In this document: piece by piece, positions 44,109-54,732 of the stretch
Layout of the letters: each line of letters begins with the position of its first letter
Numbering within the stretch: position 1 is the first letter of the stretch
Assembly: GCA_013001045.1 (NCBI GenBank)
Contig: JABDNG010000091.1
Coordinates: 1-57,776, forward strand
Direction of reading: 5' to 3'
Source of the DNA: Woeseiaceae bacterium
GTDB taxonomy: Bacteria; Pseudomonadota; Gammaproteobacteria; Steroidobacterales; Woeseiaceae
DNA: 57,776 nt
Notes under the pieces: model-generated
The model's database searches: none
What the model saw: the letters and a program-made list of their open reading frames with translations, nothing else
Told to the model about the DNA's origin: nothing
Program-made: the position numbers and the translations under genes

Positions 44109-45536
44109 ATGAGCAGAAGTTTTGACGTCGTAGTCATAGGTGCTGGCCCCGCGGGATATATCGCTGCGATCAGAGCGTCGCAACATGGTCTGACGGTTGC
44201 ATGCATCGATGAATGGAAAAACAAAGATGACAAGAACGCCTTCGGCGGCACTTGCCTGAACGCGGGATGTATTCCATCCAAAGCGTTGCTCGAGTCGACG
44301 GAGTTGTTTCACCGCGCACAGCACGAATTCAATAAGCATGGTATTCAAACGGGCGACGTCGCGATGGATGTCGCGACGATGCAAAAGCGTCGCGCGAGCA
44401 TTGTTCGGCAACTGACCGGCGGTATTGCGGGACTGTTCAAAGCCAATAAAGTCGAAGGCCTGGTCGGGCATGGAAAATTGCTTGCGGGGAGGAAGGTCGA
44501 GTTTTCACCGGTTTCCGGCGATGCCGAGATCATCGAGGCGAAGCACGTCGTCCTCGCATCTGGCTCGTCACCCATTAATCTCGGTATTGCGCCCTTTGAT
44601 GGCGTTCAGATCATAGATTCGTGGGATGCCCTGGAGCTCGAATCCGTGCCCGAGCGGCTTGGCGTTGTCGGTGCGGGGGTTATCGGGCTGGAGTTGGGCA
44701 GCGTGTGGGCACGGCTGGGCTCGAAGGTGACGATTCTCGAAGCGATGGATGATTTCTTGTTCATGGCCGACAGAGACGTCGCCAAGATTGCTGCGCAGGA
44801 CTTCAAGAAACAGGGCCTCGATATCAAGCTTGGTGCCAAGGTTGCCAAGGGCACCGCTGCGAAGAACAGTGTCAAAGTCGAATACGCGGACAAGGATGGC
44901 GCGCAAACCATCGAAGTCGACAAGCTTATTGTGGCGGTCGGCCGTCGACCGCATACGGACGATCTGTTTGCGGATGATGCCGGTATCCAGCTGGATGAAC
45001 GCGGATTCATTGTTGTCGACGAAAACTGCCGCACGCGCGTAAAAGGCGTTTACGCGGTCGGTGATTGCGTGCGCGGACCCATGCTCGCCCACAAGGGTTC
45101 TGAAGAAGGCGTGATGGCAGCCGATCTGATTGCGGGTGAGATCGCAGAAATGAACTACGACGTAATACCGTCAGTGCTGTACACCAGTCCGGAGATCGCC
45201 TGGACCGGCAAGACCGAAGCGGAGGTAAAGGCCAGCGGACGCGCGTACAAGACGGGTTCGTTCCCATTCATGGCCAGTGGTCGCGCCAAAGCCATGGAGC
45301 AGACCTCCGGAATCGTGAAAATCATATCGTCGCAGGACGATGATGAAATCCTGGGCGTTCATATCATCGGACCGATGGCGGGTGAATTGATCTCGGAAGC
45401 TGTGCTGGCACTCGAGTTTTCAGCGAGTACTGAAGATTTGCAGCGTACGATACATGCACACCCGAGCCTGGCCGAGGCCGTGCACGAGGCCGCGTTGGCG
45501 GTCGACAAGCGTGCCTTGAATTTCCCAAACAAGTAA
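44109..45536 (+). CDS. lpdA: Dihydrolipoyl dehydrogenase (E3)
   Basis: A 475-residue flavoprotein that reoxidises dihydrolipoamide. FAD site VVVIGAGPAGYIAAIRASQ; redox disulfide in GGTCLNAGCIPSKALL; NAD site VVGAGVIGLELGSVWARLG; C-terminal active-site base in HAHPSLAEAVHEAAL. ATG 44109 was chosen; a frame-compatible TTG at 44073 would add twelve polar residues of no family similarity. As part of the suc operon it serves the 2-oxoglutarate complex and possibly other complexes. Confidence 0.94.
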   Translation: MSRSFDVVVIGAGPAGYIAAIRASQHGLTVACIDEWKNKDDKNAFGGTCLNAGCIPSKALLESTELFHRAQHEFNKHGIQTGDVAMDVATMQKRRASIVRQLTGGIAGLFKANKVEGLVGHGKLLAGRKVEFSPVSGDAEIIEAKHVVLASGSSPINLGIAPFDGVQIIDSWDALELESVPERLGVVGAGVIGLELGSVWARLGSKVTILEAMDDFLFMADRDVAKIAAQDFKKQGLDIKLGAKVAKGTAAKNSVKVEYADKDGAQTIEVDKLIVAVGRRPHTDDLFADDAGIQLDERGFIVVDENCRTRVKGVYAVGDCVRGPMLAHKGSEEGVMAADLIAGEIAEMNYDVIPSVLYTSPEIAWTGKTEAEVKASGRAYKTGSFPFMASGRAKAMEQTSGIVKIISSQDDDEILGVHIIGPMAGELISEAVLALEFSASTEDLQRTIHAHPSLAEAVHEAALAVDKRALNFPNK

Positions 45537-45550
45537 CGGCTGGGGCGCGA

Positions 45551-47023
45551 CTAGGTTTTTTCCCAAAAGCCCGCGTTCTTGATGCCCAGTTTGCGGGGCT
45601 CAAAGGTGTAGGTTTTCACACCGGCGTTGCGTTGTTCCTCGTAGTCTTGCAGCGCTCGTAATGCGGGGCGCCCCATCAGGAAGAGAATCAGTATCCCAAT
45701 GATGTTCAGCCAGGCCATGATACCTACGCCGACATCCCCCAGTGCCCACGCAAGATCAGCTGAGCGCACGGTTCCATAGAAGACCGATGTCATCAGTGCG
45801 ACTTTCAGGATGACAAGCTCGCCGGGAAAGCGAAAGCTGCGCCGAATGTAAGCGACGTTGGTCTCCGCAATATAGTAATACGCCAGCAATGTTGTGAACG
45901 CGAAAAAGAATAGCGCGACGGCTACGAATGTCTTGCCGAAACCGCCCATCACGCTTTCGAGGGCATACTGCGTGAATGCCGGGCTGTTCGCCTGAATGTC
46001 TGTGCCGAGCAGCCCGCCACTTACCACGGCTTCGGCGCCTGTTACATAGTACTGCTGCGTAATCAGGATCATGAATGCCGTCGCGGAACAAACGAACAGT
46101 GTGTCGACATAAACAGAAAACGCCTGCACCAATCCCTGCTGGGCCGGGTGCTGGACTTCGGACGCGGCGGCCGCGTGGGGACCGGTTCCCTGACCGGCTT
46201 CGTTCGAATAGACGCCGCGTTTTACACCCCAGCCGATCGCGGCGCCGACGCCTGCCATGGGAGTAAATGCGTCGCTTACTATGAGTGCGAAGATGCCAGG
46301 CAATTCACCGATGTGAATTGCAATGATACTCAGCGCCATCAGGATATAGCCAAGTGCCATGAAAGGAACGACAATCTGCGTGAAATGCGCTATACGCTTG
46401 ACGCCGCCAAAGATGATAAAGCCGAGTATGGCCACTACAATTACGGCCGTCGCCATTTTCGTCGCGCTGACACTGTCGCCGAATAAACTGATTACAGTCT
46501 CGCCGCCGAACGCGAGTTCGGCGGCGTTACCAATACTGTTTGACTGCACGCCTGGCAACAGGAGACCTGTTGCGACAATCGTAGTGATGGCAAAGATCCA
46601 CGCATACCACTTCTGGCCCATGGCTTTTTCGATGTAGTAGGCCGGGCCACCACGGTATTGGCCTTCATCTTCTTCCTTGTAGATCTGGCCGAGCGCCGAT
46701 TCAACATAAGCCGTCGACGCGCCGAGGAATGCGACGACCCACATCCAGAACACTGCGCCGGGTCCTCCAAAGCCAATTGCGGCCGCCACTCCGGCAATAT
46801 TTCCGGTGCCGACCCGACCCGATAACGAAACTGACAACGCCTGGAACGATGAAATGCCTCGGTCAGACTCCTTGCTCGAGAACAGCAGGCGAATCATTTC
46901 TTTGAAAAGGCGTACCTGAACAAATCGTGTCAGAACGGAAAAAAACAGGCCTGTTCCAAGGCACAGGTATATCAGGGCGTTGCTCCAGATTATTCCGTTC
47001 AACCAGTCAACGATTTCCTGCAT
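45551..47023 (-). CDS. Sodium:alanine symporter family protein (AGCS)
   Basis: 490 residues and about eleven transmembrane helices. AGCS signatures include SGRVGTGNIAGVAAAIGFGG and GPGAVFWMWVVAFLGASTAY, and later VYSNEAGQGTGPHAAAASEV. It imports alanine or glycine with sodium. The ATG at 47023 with GGAA upstream is favoured over one at 47092. Convergent with lpd and divergent from the NfeD gene. Confidence 0.92.
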   Translation of the reverse strand: MQEIVDWLNGIIWSNALIYLCLGTGLFFSVLTRFVQVRLFKEMIRLLFSSKESDRGISSFQALSVSLSGRVGTGNIAGVAAAIGFGGPGAVFWMWVVAFLGASTAYVESALGQIYKEEDEGQYRGGPAYYIEKAMGQKWYAWIFAITTIVATGLLLPGVQSNSIGNAAELAFGGETVISLFGDSVSATKMATAVIVVAILGFIIFGGVKRIAHFTQIVVPFMALGYILMALSIIAIHIGELPGIFALIVSDAFTPMAGVGAAIGWGVKRGVYSNEAGQGTGPHAAAASEVQHPAQQGLVQAFSVYVDTLFVCSATAFMILITQQYYVTGAEAVVSGGLLGTDIQANSPAFTQYALESVMGGFGKTFVAVALFFFAFTTLLAYYYIAETNVAYIRRSFRFPGELVILKVALMTSVFYGTVRSADLAWALGDVGVGIMAWLNIIGILILFLMGRPALRALQDYEEQRNAGVKTYTFEPRKLGIKNAGFWEKT

Positions 47024-47113
47024 GCGGTTTCCCTTGTTTTTTTCCCCGCGGCGTGTGGATAGTAACCGAAATCGCGATATAGTGGCGGGCATGCAGAATA
47101 ACGGAGCGAGTCG

Positions 47114-47545
47114 ATGACGTGGTGGAGTTGGATGATTCTCGGCGCAGTCCTGTTAGGCGCCGAGCTGTTTGCGATCGATGCACAGTTCTACCTGGTTTTC
47201 CTGGGTATTTCTGCGGCGCTCGTCGGCCTGGCCGGGCTCGTTGGTATCGTTATGCCTGAGTGGGCGCAATGGATGTCATTTGCGGCGTTGTCGCTGATAT
47301 CGTTCTTCACTTTCCGAAAGAGTTTTTACGAAAAAATTCGTGGCGGCGCTGTCGGGTTCCGGGAAAGCCTGTCCGGTGCCACCGTTAACGTTGAAGAGGC
47401 GCTCACGCCGGGTGCGGAGACTCGGCTCGAGTACCGAGGCACCAAATGGACCGTTCGCAATGTCGGCGACGCCTCCATTCCCGCCGGTTCTCGTGCGACC
47501 GTCGTCGAGGTCGACGGCCTGACGTTGCGAATCAGGGCAGAATAG
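47114..47545 (+). CDS. NfeD family protein
   Basis: 143 residues. Two hydrophobic helices (WMILGAVLLGAELFAIDAQF and the VGLAGLVGIVMPEWAQWMSF region) and a C-terminal OB-fold domain (SGATVNVEEALTPGAETRLE to TVVEVDGLTLRIRAE). It is the short NfeD1b type without the ClpP-like protease domain. NfeD proteins pair with SPFH scaffolds in membrane quality control; an SPFH gene follows after 22 bases. Confidence 0.9.
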   Translation: MTWWSWMILGAVLLGAELFAIDAQFYLVFLGISAALVGLAGLVGIVMPEWAQWMSFAALSLISFFTFRKSFYEKIRGGAVGFRESLSGATVNVEEALTPGAETRLEYRGTKWTVRNVGDASIPAGSRATVVEVDGLTLRIRAE

Positions 47546-47567
47546 AAAAACAACAAAGGAACAAGTT

Positions 47568-48503
47568 ATGGAATCCCTTATCGTTTCACTAGCGGTCGTC
47601 ATTGTCGCGATCATCATCCTGCTCAAGACAGCGATCGTCGTTCCCCAGCAGAGCGGTTTTGTCGTAGAGCGATTGGGTAAGTTTTCGCGCACTTTGCGGG
47701 CGGGTTTTCATATCCTTATCCCTTTCATAGAACGCATCGCCTACAAGCACTCACTCAAAGAACAGGCTGCCGATATCGCCGAACAGATCTGTATCACCAA
47801 GGACAATGTGCAGGTTGGTGTCGACGGCGTGTTGTACTTGCAGGTGCTGGACCCGGGCCGTGCGTCTTACGGTATTGGCAATTACATGTTTGCGATATCT
47901 CAGTTGGCGCAGACCACCCTGCGTAGCGAGATTGGCAAAATCGACCTTGACCGCACGTTTGAGGAGCGGGGCACGATTAACCAGAATGTCGTGGCCGAAC
48001 TCGATAAGGCCAGTGACCCCTGGGGCGTCAAGGTTTTGCGCTACGAAATCAAGAACATTAATCCGCCACAAGACGTCTTGAGCGCGATGGAAAAGCAAAT
48101 GCGCGCTGAACGCGAAAAGCGTGCCGTGATTCTAACCTCGGAGGGCGTCCGCGACGCCAAGATCAACGAGGCCGAGGGCGAAAAACAACGCGTCATCAAG
48201 GAATCGGAAGCCGTCAAGATGCAGCAGATCAATGAAGCGCAGGGTGAAGCGCAAGCTATCCTCGCGGTCGCAACGGCGACTGCAGAGGGGTTGCGCAAAG
48301 TCGCCAATGCCGTCACTGATCAGGGTGGTCCCGAAGCAATGCAGCTACGCATAGCGGAGCAGTACATCGGGGAGTTTGGCAAGCTGGCGAAGACCGGCAA
48401 TACCTATGTCGTGCCGGCCAATCTTGGTGACCTTACGTCGATGATGGCGCTCGCGACAGATATCGCCAGAGGCAAATCGGCCGAGGCGCAGCCAAGCTCA
48501 TAA
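47568..48503 (+). CDS. SPFH domain protein, paraslipin/QmcA type
   Basis: 311 residues. An N-terminal membrane helix (SLAVVIVAIIILLKTAIVV) is followed by the SPFH core, beginning VPQQSGFVVERLGKFSRTL, and a long coiled coil (AEGEKQRVIKESEAVKMQQI). The C-terminal PANLGDLTSMMALATDI is typical of paraslipins. The AAAGGAAC site gives strong initiation at ATG 47568. With NfeD it probably forms a membrane microdomain scaffold; E. coli QmcA/YbbK is the closest textbook analogue. Confidence 0.93.
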   Translation: MESLIVSLAVVIVAIIILLKTAIVVPQQSGFVVERLGKFSRTLRAGFHILIPFIERIAYKHSLKEQAADIAEQICITKDNVQVGVDGVLYLQVLDPGRASYGIGNYMFAISQLAQTTLRSEIGKIDLDRTFEERGTINQNVVAELDKASDPWGVKVLRYEIKNINPPQDVLSAMEKQMRAEREKRAVILTSEGVRDAKINEAEGEKQRVIKESEAVKMQQINEAQGEAQAILAVATATAEGLRKVANAVTDQGGPEAMQLRIAEQYIGEFGKLAKTGNTYVVPANLGDLTSMMALATDIARGKSAEAQPSS

Positions 48504-48515
48504 ATCGCGCTATGG

Positions 48516-50648
48516 TCAGGCTTTGCGTCTGACCGACACCACGTTGGATAGCTGCTCGAGGCGCGTTATTGCCGTACTCAGGGTTGGCAAATCGCGGATT
48601 TCAATACTGATGTCCATTACGACCTGCATGGACTTCTTGTCTGTTCGGCTTTTCAGCTCGATGACGTTGGCGTCGTCGTCGGCGAGCACGGATGTAATGT
48701 CGCGTATAAGCCCGCTGCGATCGAAAGCGTGCAGCGTCAGATCCACCGGGTAGGCGCCCGATTGCTGTTTTCCCCAGCTAATGTCCACGATACGCTCGGG
48801 ATAACGACGGTTCAGCCCGAGAAAATTGCCGCAGTCCTGACGATGAACGGTAACGCCACGCCCCTGCGTGATGTAGCCGACGATCGCTTCAGGTGGCACG
48901 GGCCGGCAGCAACGGGCGAACGTGGACATCAGATCGCCAATGCCGCTGACGGCTACCGAGTCCGGTTTATTGTCTTTCCTCCGCGAGGAGCGCCGCGCCC
49001 GAATACGATCAGGCAGTTCCGTACCCTTGAGATTCTGTAACGCCGTCGGGATCGATGCGGACGTCAGGTCACCGGCGCCCAGTGCAATGCAGAGCGTATC
49101 GGTGTCCTTCAGTTTCAGCTGTTTCGCGATACGATCGGTCGCAATATCCTTGACGCCAAGCCGGGCGAGCTCACGGTCGAGAATTTCACGACCCTGGCGC
49201 TGGTGCTGGTCCCGATCCTGCTGGCGGAACCAGTTCCGCACTTTGGCGCGCGCCCGTGCACCGGCAAGATAGCCGAGTTTGGGACTCAGCCAGTCGCGAC
49301 TGGGCTTCGACTGGCTGCCGGTTATTATCTCGATCTGGTCGCCGTTGTTGATGTGGTAGGTGAGCGGAACGATCCGACCGTTGACCTTGGCGCCACGGCA
49401 ACGGTGGCCCACCTGGGTGTGCACATGATAGGCAAAGTCGAGCGGAGTGGCATTGGCGGGCAGCTCGATGACGTCGCCCTTGGGGCTCACGGCATAGACT
49501 CGATCTTCGAAGAAGTCGTCGCGAATTTGATCCAGCAGGTCGGCACCGGTATCCGTGGGCTCGAGCAGTTGTCTCAGGAACTGGATTTTCTGATCAAATG
49601 CCGCGGGCAGGCCACCACCTTCTTTGTAGCGCCAGTGGGCGGCGACACCCAGTTCGGCGTGGCGATGCATATCGTGAGAGCGAATCTGCACTTCCACCGT
49701 CTTGCCTTCAGGCCCCACGACGGCCGTGTGCAGCGACTGGTAATTGTTGTCTTTGGGGTTTGCGATGTAGTCGTCGAACTCGCCCGGGATATAGGACCAG
49801 AGGTTGTGCACGACGCCGAGCGCGGCATAGCAGGCGCCAACATCGTCCACGAGGATACGTACGGCGCGAATGTCAAACAGCGATTCGATGCCGCGGTCCT
49901 TGCGCTGCATTTTGCGCCAGATCGAGTAGATGTGTTTCGGCCTGCCGGAGATCGACGCCTTGATACCCTGGTCGTCAAGCTCGCGCTGCAGCGTTCGCTG
50001 CACCTCCTCAAGGAATCCTTCACGTTCGGCTCGCTTTTCCTTCAGCGTGCGCGCAATCCGGGCATAGGTATCCGAATCAAGATAGCGGAATGCGAGATCC
50101 TCCAACTCCCACTTGAGTTGCCAGACACCGAGGCGATTGGCGAGCGCGGCGTAGATCTCTCGCGCTTCAAGCGCCAGCGCCTTCTGGACATCACGCGGCG
50201 CCTGCTTCGCCTGCCGCAATCGATACAACTGTTCGGCGATGCGTACCAGTACCAAACGGACGTCGGAGACCACCGCCAATAGCATCTTCCGCAACGCCTC
50301 GGATTGTTGCACCGCAAGCGATTCACCCGGCCGCCACTGCGCGGGTAACGAAAAGTGATTGAGCTGCTCCAAACCAATAATGAATCGAGATATATCCTTC
50401 AACTCTTTGTTTTCTAGCTGATTATTGCTAATCAGTTTGTCGCGATAGAGCGGGTAGACGTGCACAGCGGCGAGCAGCGGCCGCGGCAGCCCAAGCGGGG
50501 CAACGATTTCGGCAATCTGACGGCCTTCGTCAATGGCGTCCTGTAAGCCATCTTTCTCCGCAAACGCGTCCAGGTAGTGCTGAACCACAGCGACGACGTC
50601 ATCAGGCTCGTCACCTCTGCTTTGTTTCTTTGTGTCTGTCGCTGCCAT
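48516..50648 (-). CDS. relA: GTP pyrophosphokinase RelA (synthetase-only type)
   Basis: 710 residues with the RelA/SpoT layout. The N-terminal domain is a degenerate hydrolase: no HD motif appears where SpoT has one ([12 protein letters not shown] instead). A synthetase domain with [20 protein letters not shown] and [20 protein letters not shown] comes next. Then come TGS ([20 protein letters not shown]), a zinc-finger-like [10 protein letters not shown] segment and a C-terminal ACT domain. It makes ppGpp on starved ribosomes. It is divergent from yebC across an 83-base gap. Confidence 0.92.
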   Translation of the reverse strand: MAATDTKKQSRGDEPDDVVAVVQHYLDAFAEKDGLQDAIDEGRQIAEIVAPLGLPRPLLAAVHVYPLYRDKLISNNQLENKELKDISRFIIGLEQLNHFSLPAQWRPGESLAVQQSEALRKMLLAVVSDVRLVLVRIAEQLYRLRQAKQAPRDVQKALALEAREIYAALANRLGVWQLKWELEDLAFRYLDSDTYARIARTLKEKRAEREGFLEEVQRTLQRELDDQGIKASISGRPKHIYSIWRKMQRKDRGIESLFDIRAVRILVDDVGACYAALGVVHNLWSYIPGEFDDYIANPKDNNYQSLHTAVVGPEGKTVEVQIRSHDMHRHAELGVAAHWRYKEGGGLPAAFDQKIQFLRQLLEPTDTGADLLDQIRDDFFEDRVYAVSPKGDVIELPANATPLDFAYHVHTQVGHRCRGAKVNGRIVPLTYHINNGDQIEIITGSQSKPSRDWLSPKLGYLAGARARAKVRNWFRQQDRDQHQRQGREILDRELARLGVKDIATDRIAKQLKLKDTDTLCIALGAGDLTSASIPTALQNLKGTELPDRIRARRSSRRKDNKPDSVAVSGIGDLMSTFARCCRPVPPEAIVGYITQGRGVTVHRQDCGNFLGLNRRYPERIVDISWGKQQSGAYPVDLTLHAFDRSGLIRDITSVLADDDANVIELKSRTDKKSMQVVMDISIEIRDLPTLSTAITRLEQLSNVVSVRRKA

Positions 50649-50731
50649 TCGCGGGGTGTCTCATGTGTGCCTGCCGTAGTAATACCCGTTATCATACGCG
50701 CAGTTTCGTTGGGCACGACAAGCAGGGCAGC

Positions 50732-51475
50732 ATGGCAGGACACAGCAAATGGGCGAACATTCAACATCGCAAGGGCGCCCAGGACAAGAAGCGCGGTAAG
50801 CTCTTTACCAAGTTGATTCGCGAGATCACGATTGCGGCGAAAATGGGTGGCAGCGACCTGGATGCGAACCCTCGATTACGCCTTGCTGTCGACAAGGCGA
50901 AGGGCCAGAGTATGCCCAAGGACAATATCGAACGCGCCATCAAGCGCGGCGCCGGCGAGACAGATGGCGACGATTACCAGGAAATCCGCTATGAGGGCTA
51001 CGGGCCGGGCGGAACGGCCGTGATGGTGGATTGTCTGACGGACAATCGTAATCGAACGGTCGCCGATGTGCGGCATGCATTCACGAAATTCGGGGGCAAC
51101 CTCGGTGCCGACGGCTCCGTCAACTACCTGTTCAACCAGGTCGGGCAGCTGCTGTTCCCATCCGGCAGTGACGAGGACACGGTCATGGAGGCGGCCATCG
51201 AGGCCGGCGCCGAAGACGTCATCGTGGATAACGACGGTTCGATCGAAGTGCTGACGGAGCCGGCCGATTTCGAGCGAGTTCGCGACGCGATGCGGGCCGC
51301 CGACCTGACGCCGGAAAGCGGCGAAGTCACGATGCGGGCTTCAACGAGCGCTGCGCTCGAGGCAAAGGAAGCAGGTTCAATGATCAAGATGCTCGAAATG
51401 CTCGAGGATCTCGACGATGTACAGAGCGTATACAGTAATGCCGATATCAGCGAAGACGTGTTGGCGCTGATCTGA
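50732..51475 (+). CDS. yebC: YebC/PmpR family transcription or translation factor
   Basis: 247 residues, the family length. [20 protein letters not shown] and [20 protein letters not shown] open the protein. The central [20 protein letters not shown] and the later [14 protein letters not shown] confirm the family. YebC-type proteins were first described as DNA-binding regulators; recent work links them to relief of ribosome stalling. ATG 50732 was chosen over a frame open to 50630, which has no family match. It heads the ruvCAB-tol cluster, eight bases before ruvC. Confidence 0.95.
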   Translation: MAGHSKWANIQHRKGAQDKKRGKLFTKLIREITIAAKMGGSDLDANPRLRLAVDKAKGQSMPKDNIERAIKRGAGETDGDDYQEIRYEGYGPGGTAVMVDCLTDNRNRTVADVRHAFTKFGGNLGADGSVNYLFNQVGQLLFPSGSDEDTVMEAAIEAGAEDVIVDNDGSIEVLTEPADFERVRDAMRAADLTPESGEVTMRASTSAALEAKEAGSMIKMLEMLEDLDDVQSVYSNADISEDVLALI

Positions 51476-51483
51476 GAAGGCTA

Positions 51484-52005
51484 TTGACGGATAAGCGACG
51501 CATACTCGGTATCGATCCAGGTTCACGCCTGACGGGCTTCGGTGTACTCGACTTTCTGGGTGACACGCCGGCCTACGTGGCGAGCGGCACCGTCGAAAGC
51601 ACCGACGGCGCTTTCGCCGATCGGCTTCGACAGATTTTCGATTCGGTTGGCGGCATCGTCAAAGAGTACCATCCGGATATCGTCGTCATTGAAAGCGTTT
51701 TCATGCACAAAAACGCTGGCAGTGCCCTGAAGCTGGGACATGCGCGGTCCGCGGCCATTTGCGCTACGTTCGAATACGACGTCGAGGTTTTTGAATATGC
51801 ACCGCGCGAAATCAAACAAGCTGTCGTCGGAACCGGTGCTGCGACCAAGGAGCAGGTGCAGCACATGGTCGTTTCGATCCTGAAGCTGGCCGGGAGCCCG
51901 TCGTCGGACGCTGCGGACGCGCTCGCGGCGGCGCTTTGCCACGGCAACCAGCATCGAGTTCATGCGCAGCTGGGCACCGGCAATGCAATTGCGAGTCGGC
52001 GATGA
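51484..52005 (+). CDS. ruvC: Holliday junction resolvase RuvC
   Basis: 173 residues. The endonuclease cuts Holliday junctions made by recombination. The metal-binding acidic residues are in RILGIDPGSRLTGFGV, IVVIESVFMHKNAGSALKLG and SSDAADALAAALCH. The TTG start has AAGG three bases further upstream (GAGAAGGCTATTG), rather close. The stop overlaps ruvA (ATGA). Confidence 0.95.
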   Translation: MTDKRRILGIDPGSRLTGFGVLDFLGDTPAYVASGTVESTDGAFADRLRQIFDSVGGIVKEYHPDIVVIESVFMHKNAGSALKLGHARSAAICATFEYDVEVFEYAPREIKQAVVGTGAATKEQVQHMVVSILKLAGSPSSDAADALAAALCHGNQHRVHAQLGTGNAIASRR

Positions 52006-52592
52006 TCGGATCCCTGCGCGGACGTTTGCTGTTCAAGCAGGCGCCACACATAGTCATTGAATGCAACGGCGTCGGCTACGAGATCGAAACGCCGATGTCG
52101 ACGTTTCTGGATCTGCCCGAGGCAGGATCGGAACTGTTTCTTTACACCCATCTTCTCGTCCGCGAGGATGCGCAGGTTCTCTACGGGTTCGCGTCGGATG
52201 ACGAGCGCCTGCTTTTTCGTACGCTGCTGAAAGTCAATCGTGTCGGAGCGAAGATGGCGTTAGGTGTATTGTCTGCAATGACTGCCAATGATTTTCGTCG
52301 TTGCGTCGAGTATGAAGACACGACAACACTCTCGAAGATTCCAGGAGTTGGCAAGAAGACGGCTGAACGGTTGATCATAGAAATGCGTGATCGCATCGAC
52401 AAAGTATCGCCGCCGGCAAGCGGCGGCACGCCACCAGGGGCGGAGGCCAGTGCGCGCAGCGAGGCGTTCGGTGCCCTGGTTGCTTTGGGCTACAAAGCGA
52501 CTGAGGTCAACAAATTGATTGGCAAACTGGACACCGACGACAAGTCGGCCGAGGATATTATTCGCCAGGCACTTAAACAGGCAGCGCAGTAG
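52002..52592 (+). CDS. ruvA: Holliday junction branch migration protein RuvA
   Basis: 196 residues. OB-fold start MIGSLRGRLLFKQAPHIVIE and the helix-hairpin-helix repeats FRTLLKVNRVGAKMALGVLS and LSKIPGVGKKTAERLIIEMR, then a flexible linker. A C-terminal domain (GALVALGYKATEVNKLIG) contacts RuvB. It forms tetramers on the junction. It starts inside the ruvC stop; the ruvB ATG follows its stop with no gap. Confidence 0.95.
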   Translation: MIGSLRGRLLFKQAPHIVIECNGVGYEIETPMSTFLDLPEAGSELFLYTHLLVREDAQVLYGFASDDERLLFRTLLKVNRVGAKMALGVLSAMTANDFRRCVEYEDTTTLSKIPGVGKKTAERLIIEMRDRIDKVSPPASGGTPPGAEASARSEAFGALVALGYKATEVNKLIGKLDTDDKSAEDIIRQALKQAAQ

Positions 52593-53639
52593 ATGGCCGG
52601 CATAGAACACGATCGTCTCACCAGCGCCGAGCCCGCCGCCGAGGACCGGGCGTTCGATCGCGCAATTCGGCCAAAGACGCTGGCCGATTACGGTGGGCAG
52701 CCGGGTGTCAAACAGCAGATGGAGGTATTCATCGAGGCCGCCCGGCGTCGCGGCGAAGCGCTGGATCACGTGTTGATCTTCGGGCCACCGGGACTCGGCA
52801 AGACGACGCTGGCGCATATTGTAGCCAATGAGATGGGCGTGAACCTCCGGCATACGTCAGGGCCGGTACTTGAACGCCCTGGCGACCTTGCGGCGCTGCT
52901 GACCAACCTGGAACCCAACGACGTGTTGTTCATTGACGAGATCCATCGTCTGAGTCCTGTCGTCGAAGAGGTGCTGTATCCCGCGATGGAGGATTTTCAG
53001 CTCGACATCATGATCGGCGAGGGACCTGCCGCACGTTCGATCAAGCTGGATGTGCCGCCGTTCACGCTAGTCGGCGCAACGACCCGCGCCGGCTTGCTCA
53101 CATCGCCATTGCGTGATCGTTTTGGCATCGTGCAACGCCTGGAGTTCTATTCGAGCGTCGATCTCGAGGCAATCGTTCGGCGATCGGCGGGTATTTTGAA
53201 TTTGCCTATTGAAAAGAAAGGCGCGACGGCAATCGCAACACGATCCCGCGGTACGCCGCGCATCGCCAATCGATTGCTGCGCCGCGTGCGTGACTTTGCC
53301 GAAGTAGAAGGCGACGGTGTCGTAACGAACGCTGTCGCCAAAGGCGCAATGAATGTACTGCAAGTCGATCCGCACGGTTTCGACGCGATGGACAGGCGAC
53401 TATTGCAGACCATCATCGAGAAATTTGACGGCGGACCGGTCGGTATCGAAAGTCTCGCGGCAGCCATTGGCGAGGAGCGCGGTACCATCGAGGACGTGCT
53501 AGAGCCTTTCCTGATCCAGCAAGGCTTCATGATGCGCACCGCGCGAGGACGGGTGGCAACGAAGAACGCATACCTGCACTTCGGCCTGGCGCCTCCGGAC
53601 ACGTCAGCGAACCAGGAGTTGCCGTTTGATCGCAGCTGA
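52593..53639 (+). CDS. ruvB: Holliday junction branch migration helicase RuvB
   Basis: 348 residues, an AAA+ motor that pumps DNA through the RuvA-bound junction. Walker [20 protein letters not shown], Walker [12 protein letters not shown], sensor [20 protein letters not shown], and the C-terminal winged helix with [19 protein letters not shown]. The gene abuts ruvA and overlaps ybgC by 14 bases. Confidence 0.97.
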   Translation: MAGIEHDRLTSAEPAAEDRAFDRAIRPKTLADYGGQPGVKQQMEVFIEAARRRGEALDHVLIFGPPGLGKTTLAHIVANEMGVNLRHTSGPVLERPGDLAALLTNLEPNDVLFIDEIHRLSPVVEEVLYPAMEDFQLDIMIGEGPAARSIKLDVPPFTLVGATTRAGLLTSPLRDRFGIVQRLEFYSSVDLEAIVRRSAGILNLPIEKKGATAIATRSRGTPRIANRLLRRVRDFAEVEGDGVVTNAVAKGAMNVLQVDPHGFDAMDRRLLQTIIEKFDGGPVGIESLAAAIGEERGTIEDVLEPFLIQQGFMMRTARGRVATKNAYLHFGLAPPDTSANQELPFDRS

Positions 53640-54048
53640 AGACAAACCCTTTCAGTGGCCGGTTCGCGTTTATTACGAGGACACGGATGCCCAAGGGGTC
53701 GTTTATTACGCCAACTATTTTCGATTCATGGAACGTGCCCGTACGGAATGGCTGCGATCGCTTGCGGTCGATATGGTCTCGCTAATGGCCAATGAGCGTC
53801 GTATTTTCGTCGTGGCCGAGGTACAAACGCGCTTCCTGGCGCCCGCGCGGTTGAGCGATGAATTAGTGGTCACGGCCAGCCTTCAAAAGCTCACGCGCGT
53901 CTCCTTCGATATCGAACAGAATATTTATCGTGGAGACACGAGCGGCGAGTTGCTTGTCAAAGCCGAGGTCAAAGCAGCGTACCTCGACGTTGACACGATG
54001 CGACCGAAACGAATACCACCGTCCTTATTTGGGGAACACCAATCATGA
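53626..54048 (+). CDS. ybgC: Tol-Pal system acyl-CoA thioesterase YbgC
   Basis: 140 residues, hot-dog fold. The 4HBT signature [20 protein letters not shown] contains the catalytic aspartate. It hydrolyses short acyl-CoA esters and interacts with phospholipid synthesis proteins. The TTG start at 53626 lies inside ruvB and is supported by AGGAG six to eight bases upstream. The stop overlaps the tolQ start (ATGA). The order ybgC-tolQRAB-pal is the standard gammaproteobacterial arrangement. Confidence 0.94.
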   Translation: MIAAEDKPFQWPVRVYYEDTDAQGVVYYANYFRFMERARTEWLRSLAVDMVSLMANERRIFVVAEVQTRFLAPARLSDELVVTASLQKLTRVSFDIEQNIYRGDTSGELLVKAEVKAAYLDVDTMRPKRIPPSLFGEHQS

Positions 54049-54731
54049 ATGCAGATTTGTCCGTCATAGGACTGTTGATTGAAGCCAGCTTGCCGGTGCA
54101 GATAGTGATACTGCTGCTGGTCATAGCGTCGCTGGTATCCTGGACAATCATCTTCACCAAGCGCCGATTGTTGCGGCGGACGACGAATGCCTCAGACGAG
54201 TTCGAGGCAGCGTTCTGGTCGGGTGGCGACATGAACACGCTTTACAGCAGCGCGACTCGAGCTAAAGGCGGCAGTGTCGGGATGTCCAGCATCTTCGAGG
54301 CCGGCTTCCGGGAATTCAATCGCGCACTGCAGGCAGGCGGCAGCAGCAACGACAAGATTGTCGACGAGTGCCGTCGCGCCATGCGCGTGGCGCAAATGCG
54401 CGAAGTCGATCGCCTCGAGCAAAGCCTCGCGACGCTCGCGACCATTGGCTCCACCAGTCCGTACGTCGGATTGTTCGGGACCGTCTGGGGGATCATGGTT
54501 GCCTTCATTGAGATCGGCAACCAGCAGACTGCAACGCTGGCCGTCGTTGCGCCGCCGCTCGCCGAGGCGCTGATCGCTACGGCCATGGGACTGTTCGCGG
54601 CGATTCCGGCCGTCATCGCCTACAACCGCTACGCTGACAAAGTGGTGCGCCTCGAATACCGCTACGACGGCTTCTCGGAAGAGTTCGCGAGTATCCTGCA
54701 GCGGCACGCTCGCAAGAAGCAGGGAGCCTGA
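54045..54731 (+). CDS. tolQ: TolQ, proton-driven motor subunit
   Basis: 228 residues, three transmembrane helices. The first is in ASLPVQIVILLLVIASLVSW. The last two hold the conserved IGSTSPYVGLFGTVWGIM and LIATAMGLFAAIPAVIAYN segments that form the proton channel with TolR. It is part of the inner-membrane TolQRA complex that maintains outer-membrane constriction at division. One base separates it from tolR. Confidence 0.96.
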   Translation: MNADLSVIGLLIEASLPVQIVILLLVIASLVSWTIIFTKRRLLRRTTNASDEFEAAFWSGGDMNTLYSSATRAKGGSVGMSSIFEAGFREFNRALQAGGSSNDKIVDECRRAMRVAQMREVDRLEQSLATLATIGSTSPYVGLFGTVWGIMVAFIEIGNQQTATLAVVAPPLAEALIATAMGLFAAIPAVIAYNRYADKVVRLEYRYDGFSEEFASILQRHARKKQGA

Positions 54732-54732
54732 G

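Noticed and set aside
47568-48503. Possible functional pairing of the two SPFH proteins
   Set aside because: They belong to different subfamilies in separate operons, so no link can be supported from sequence.
49203-50282. 359-codon plus-strand frame opposite relA
   Set aside because: Antisense shadow of the RelA synthetase and N-terminal region, with no family signature.
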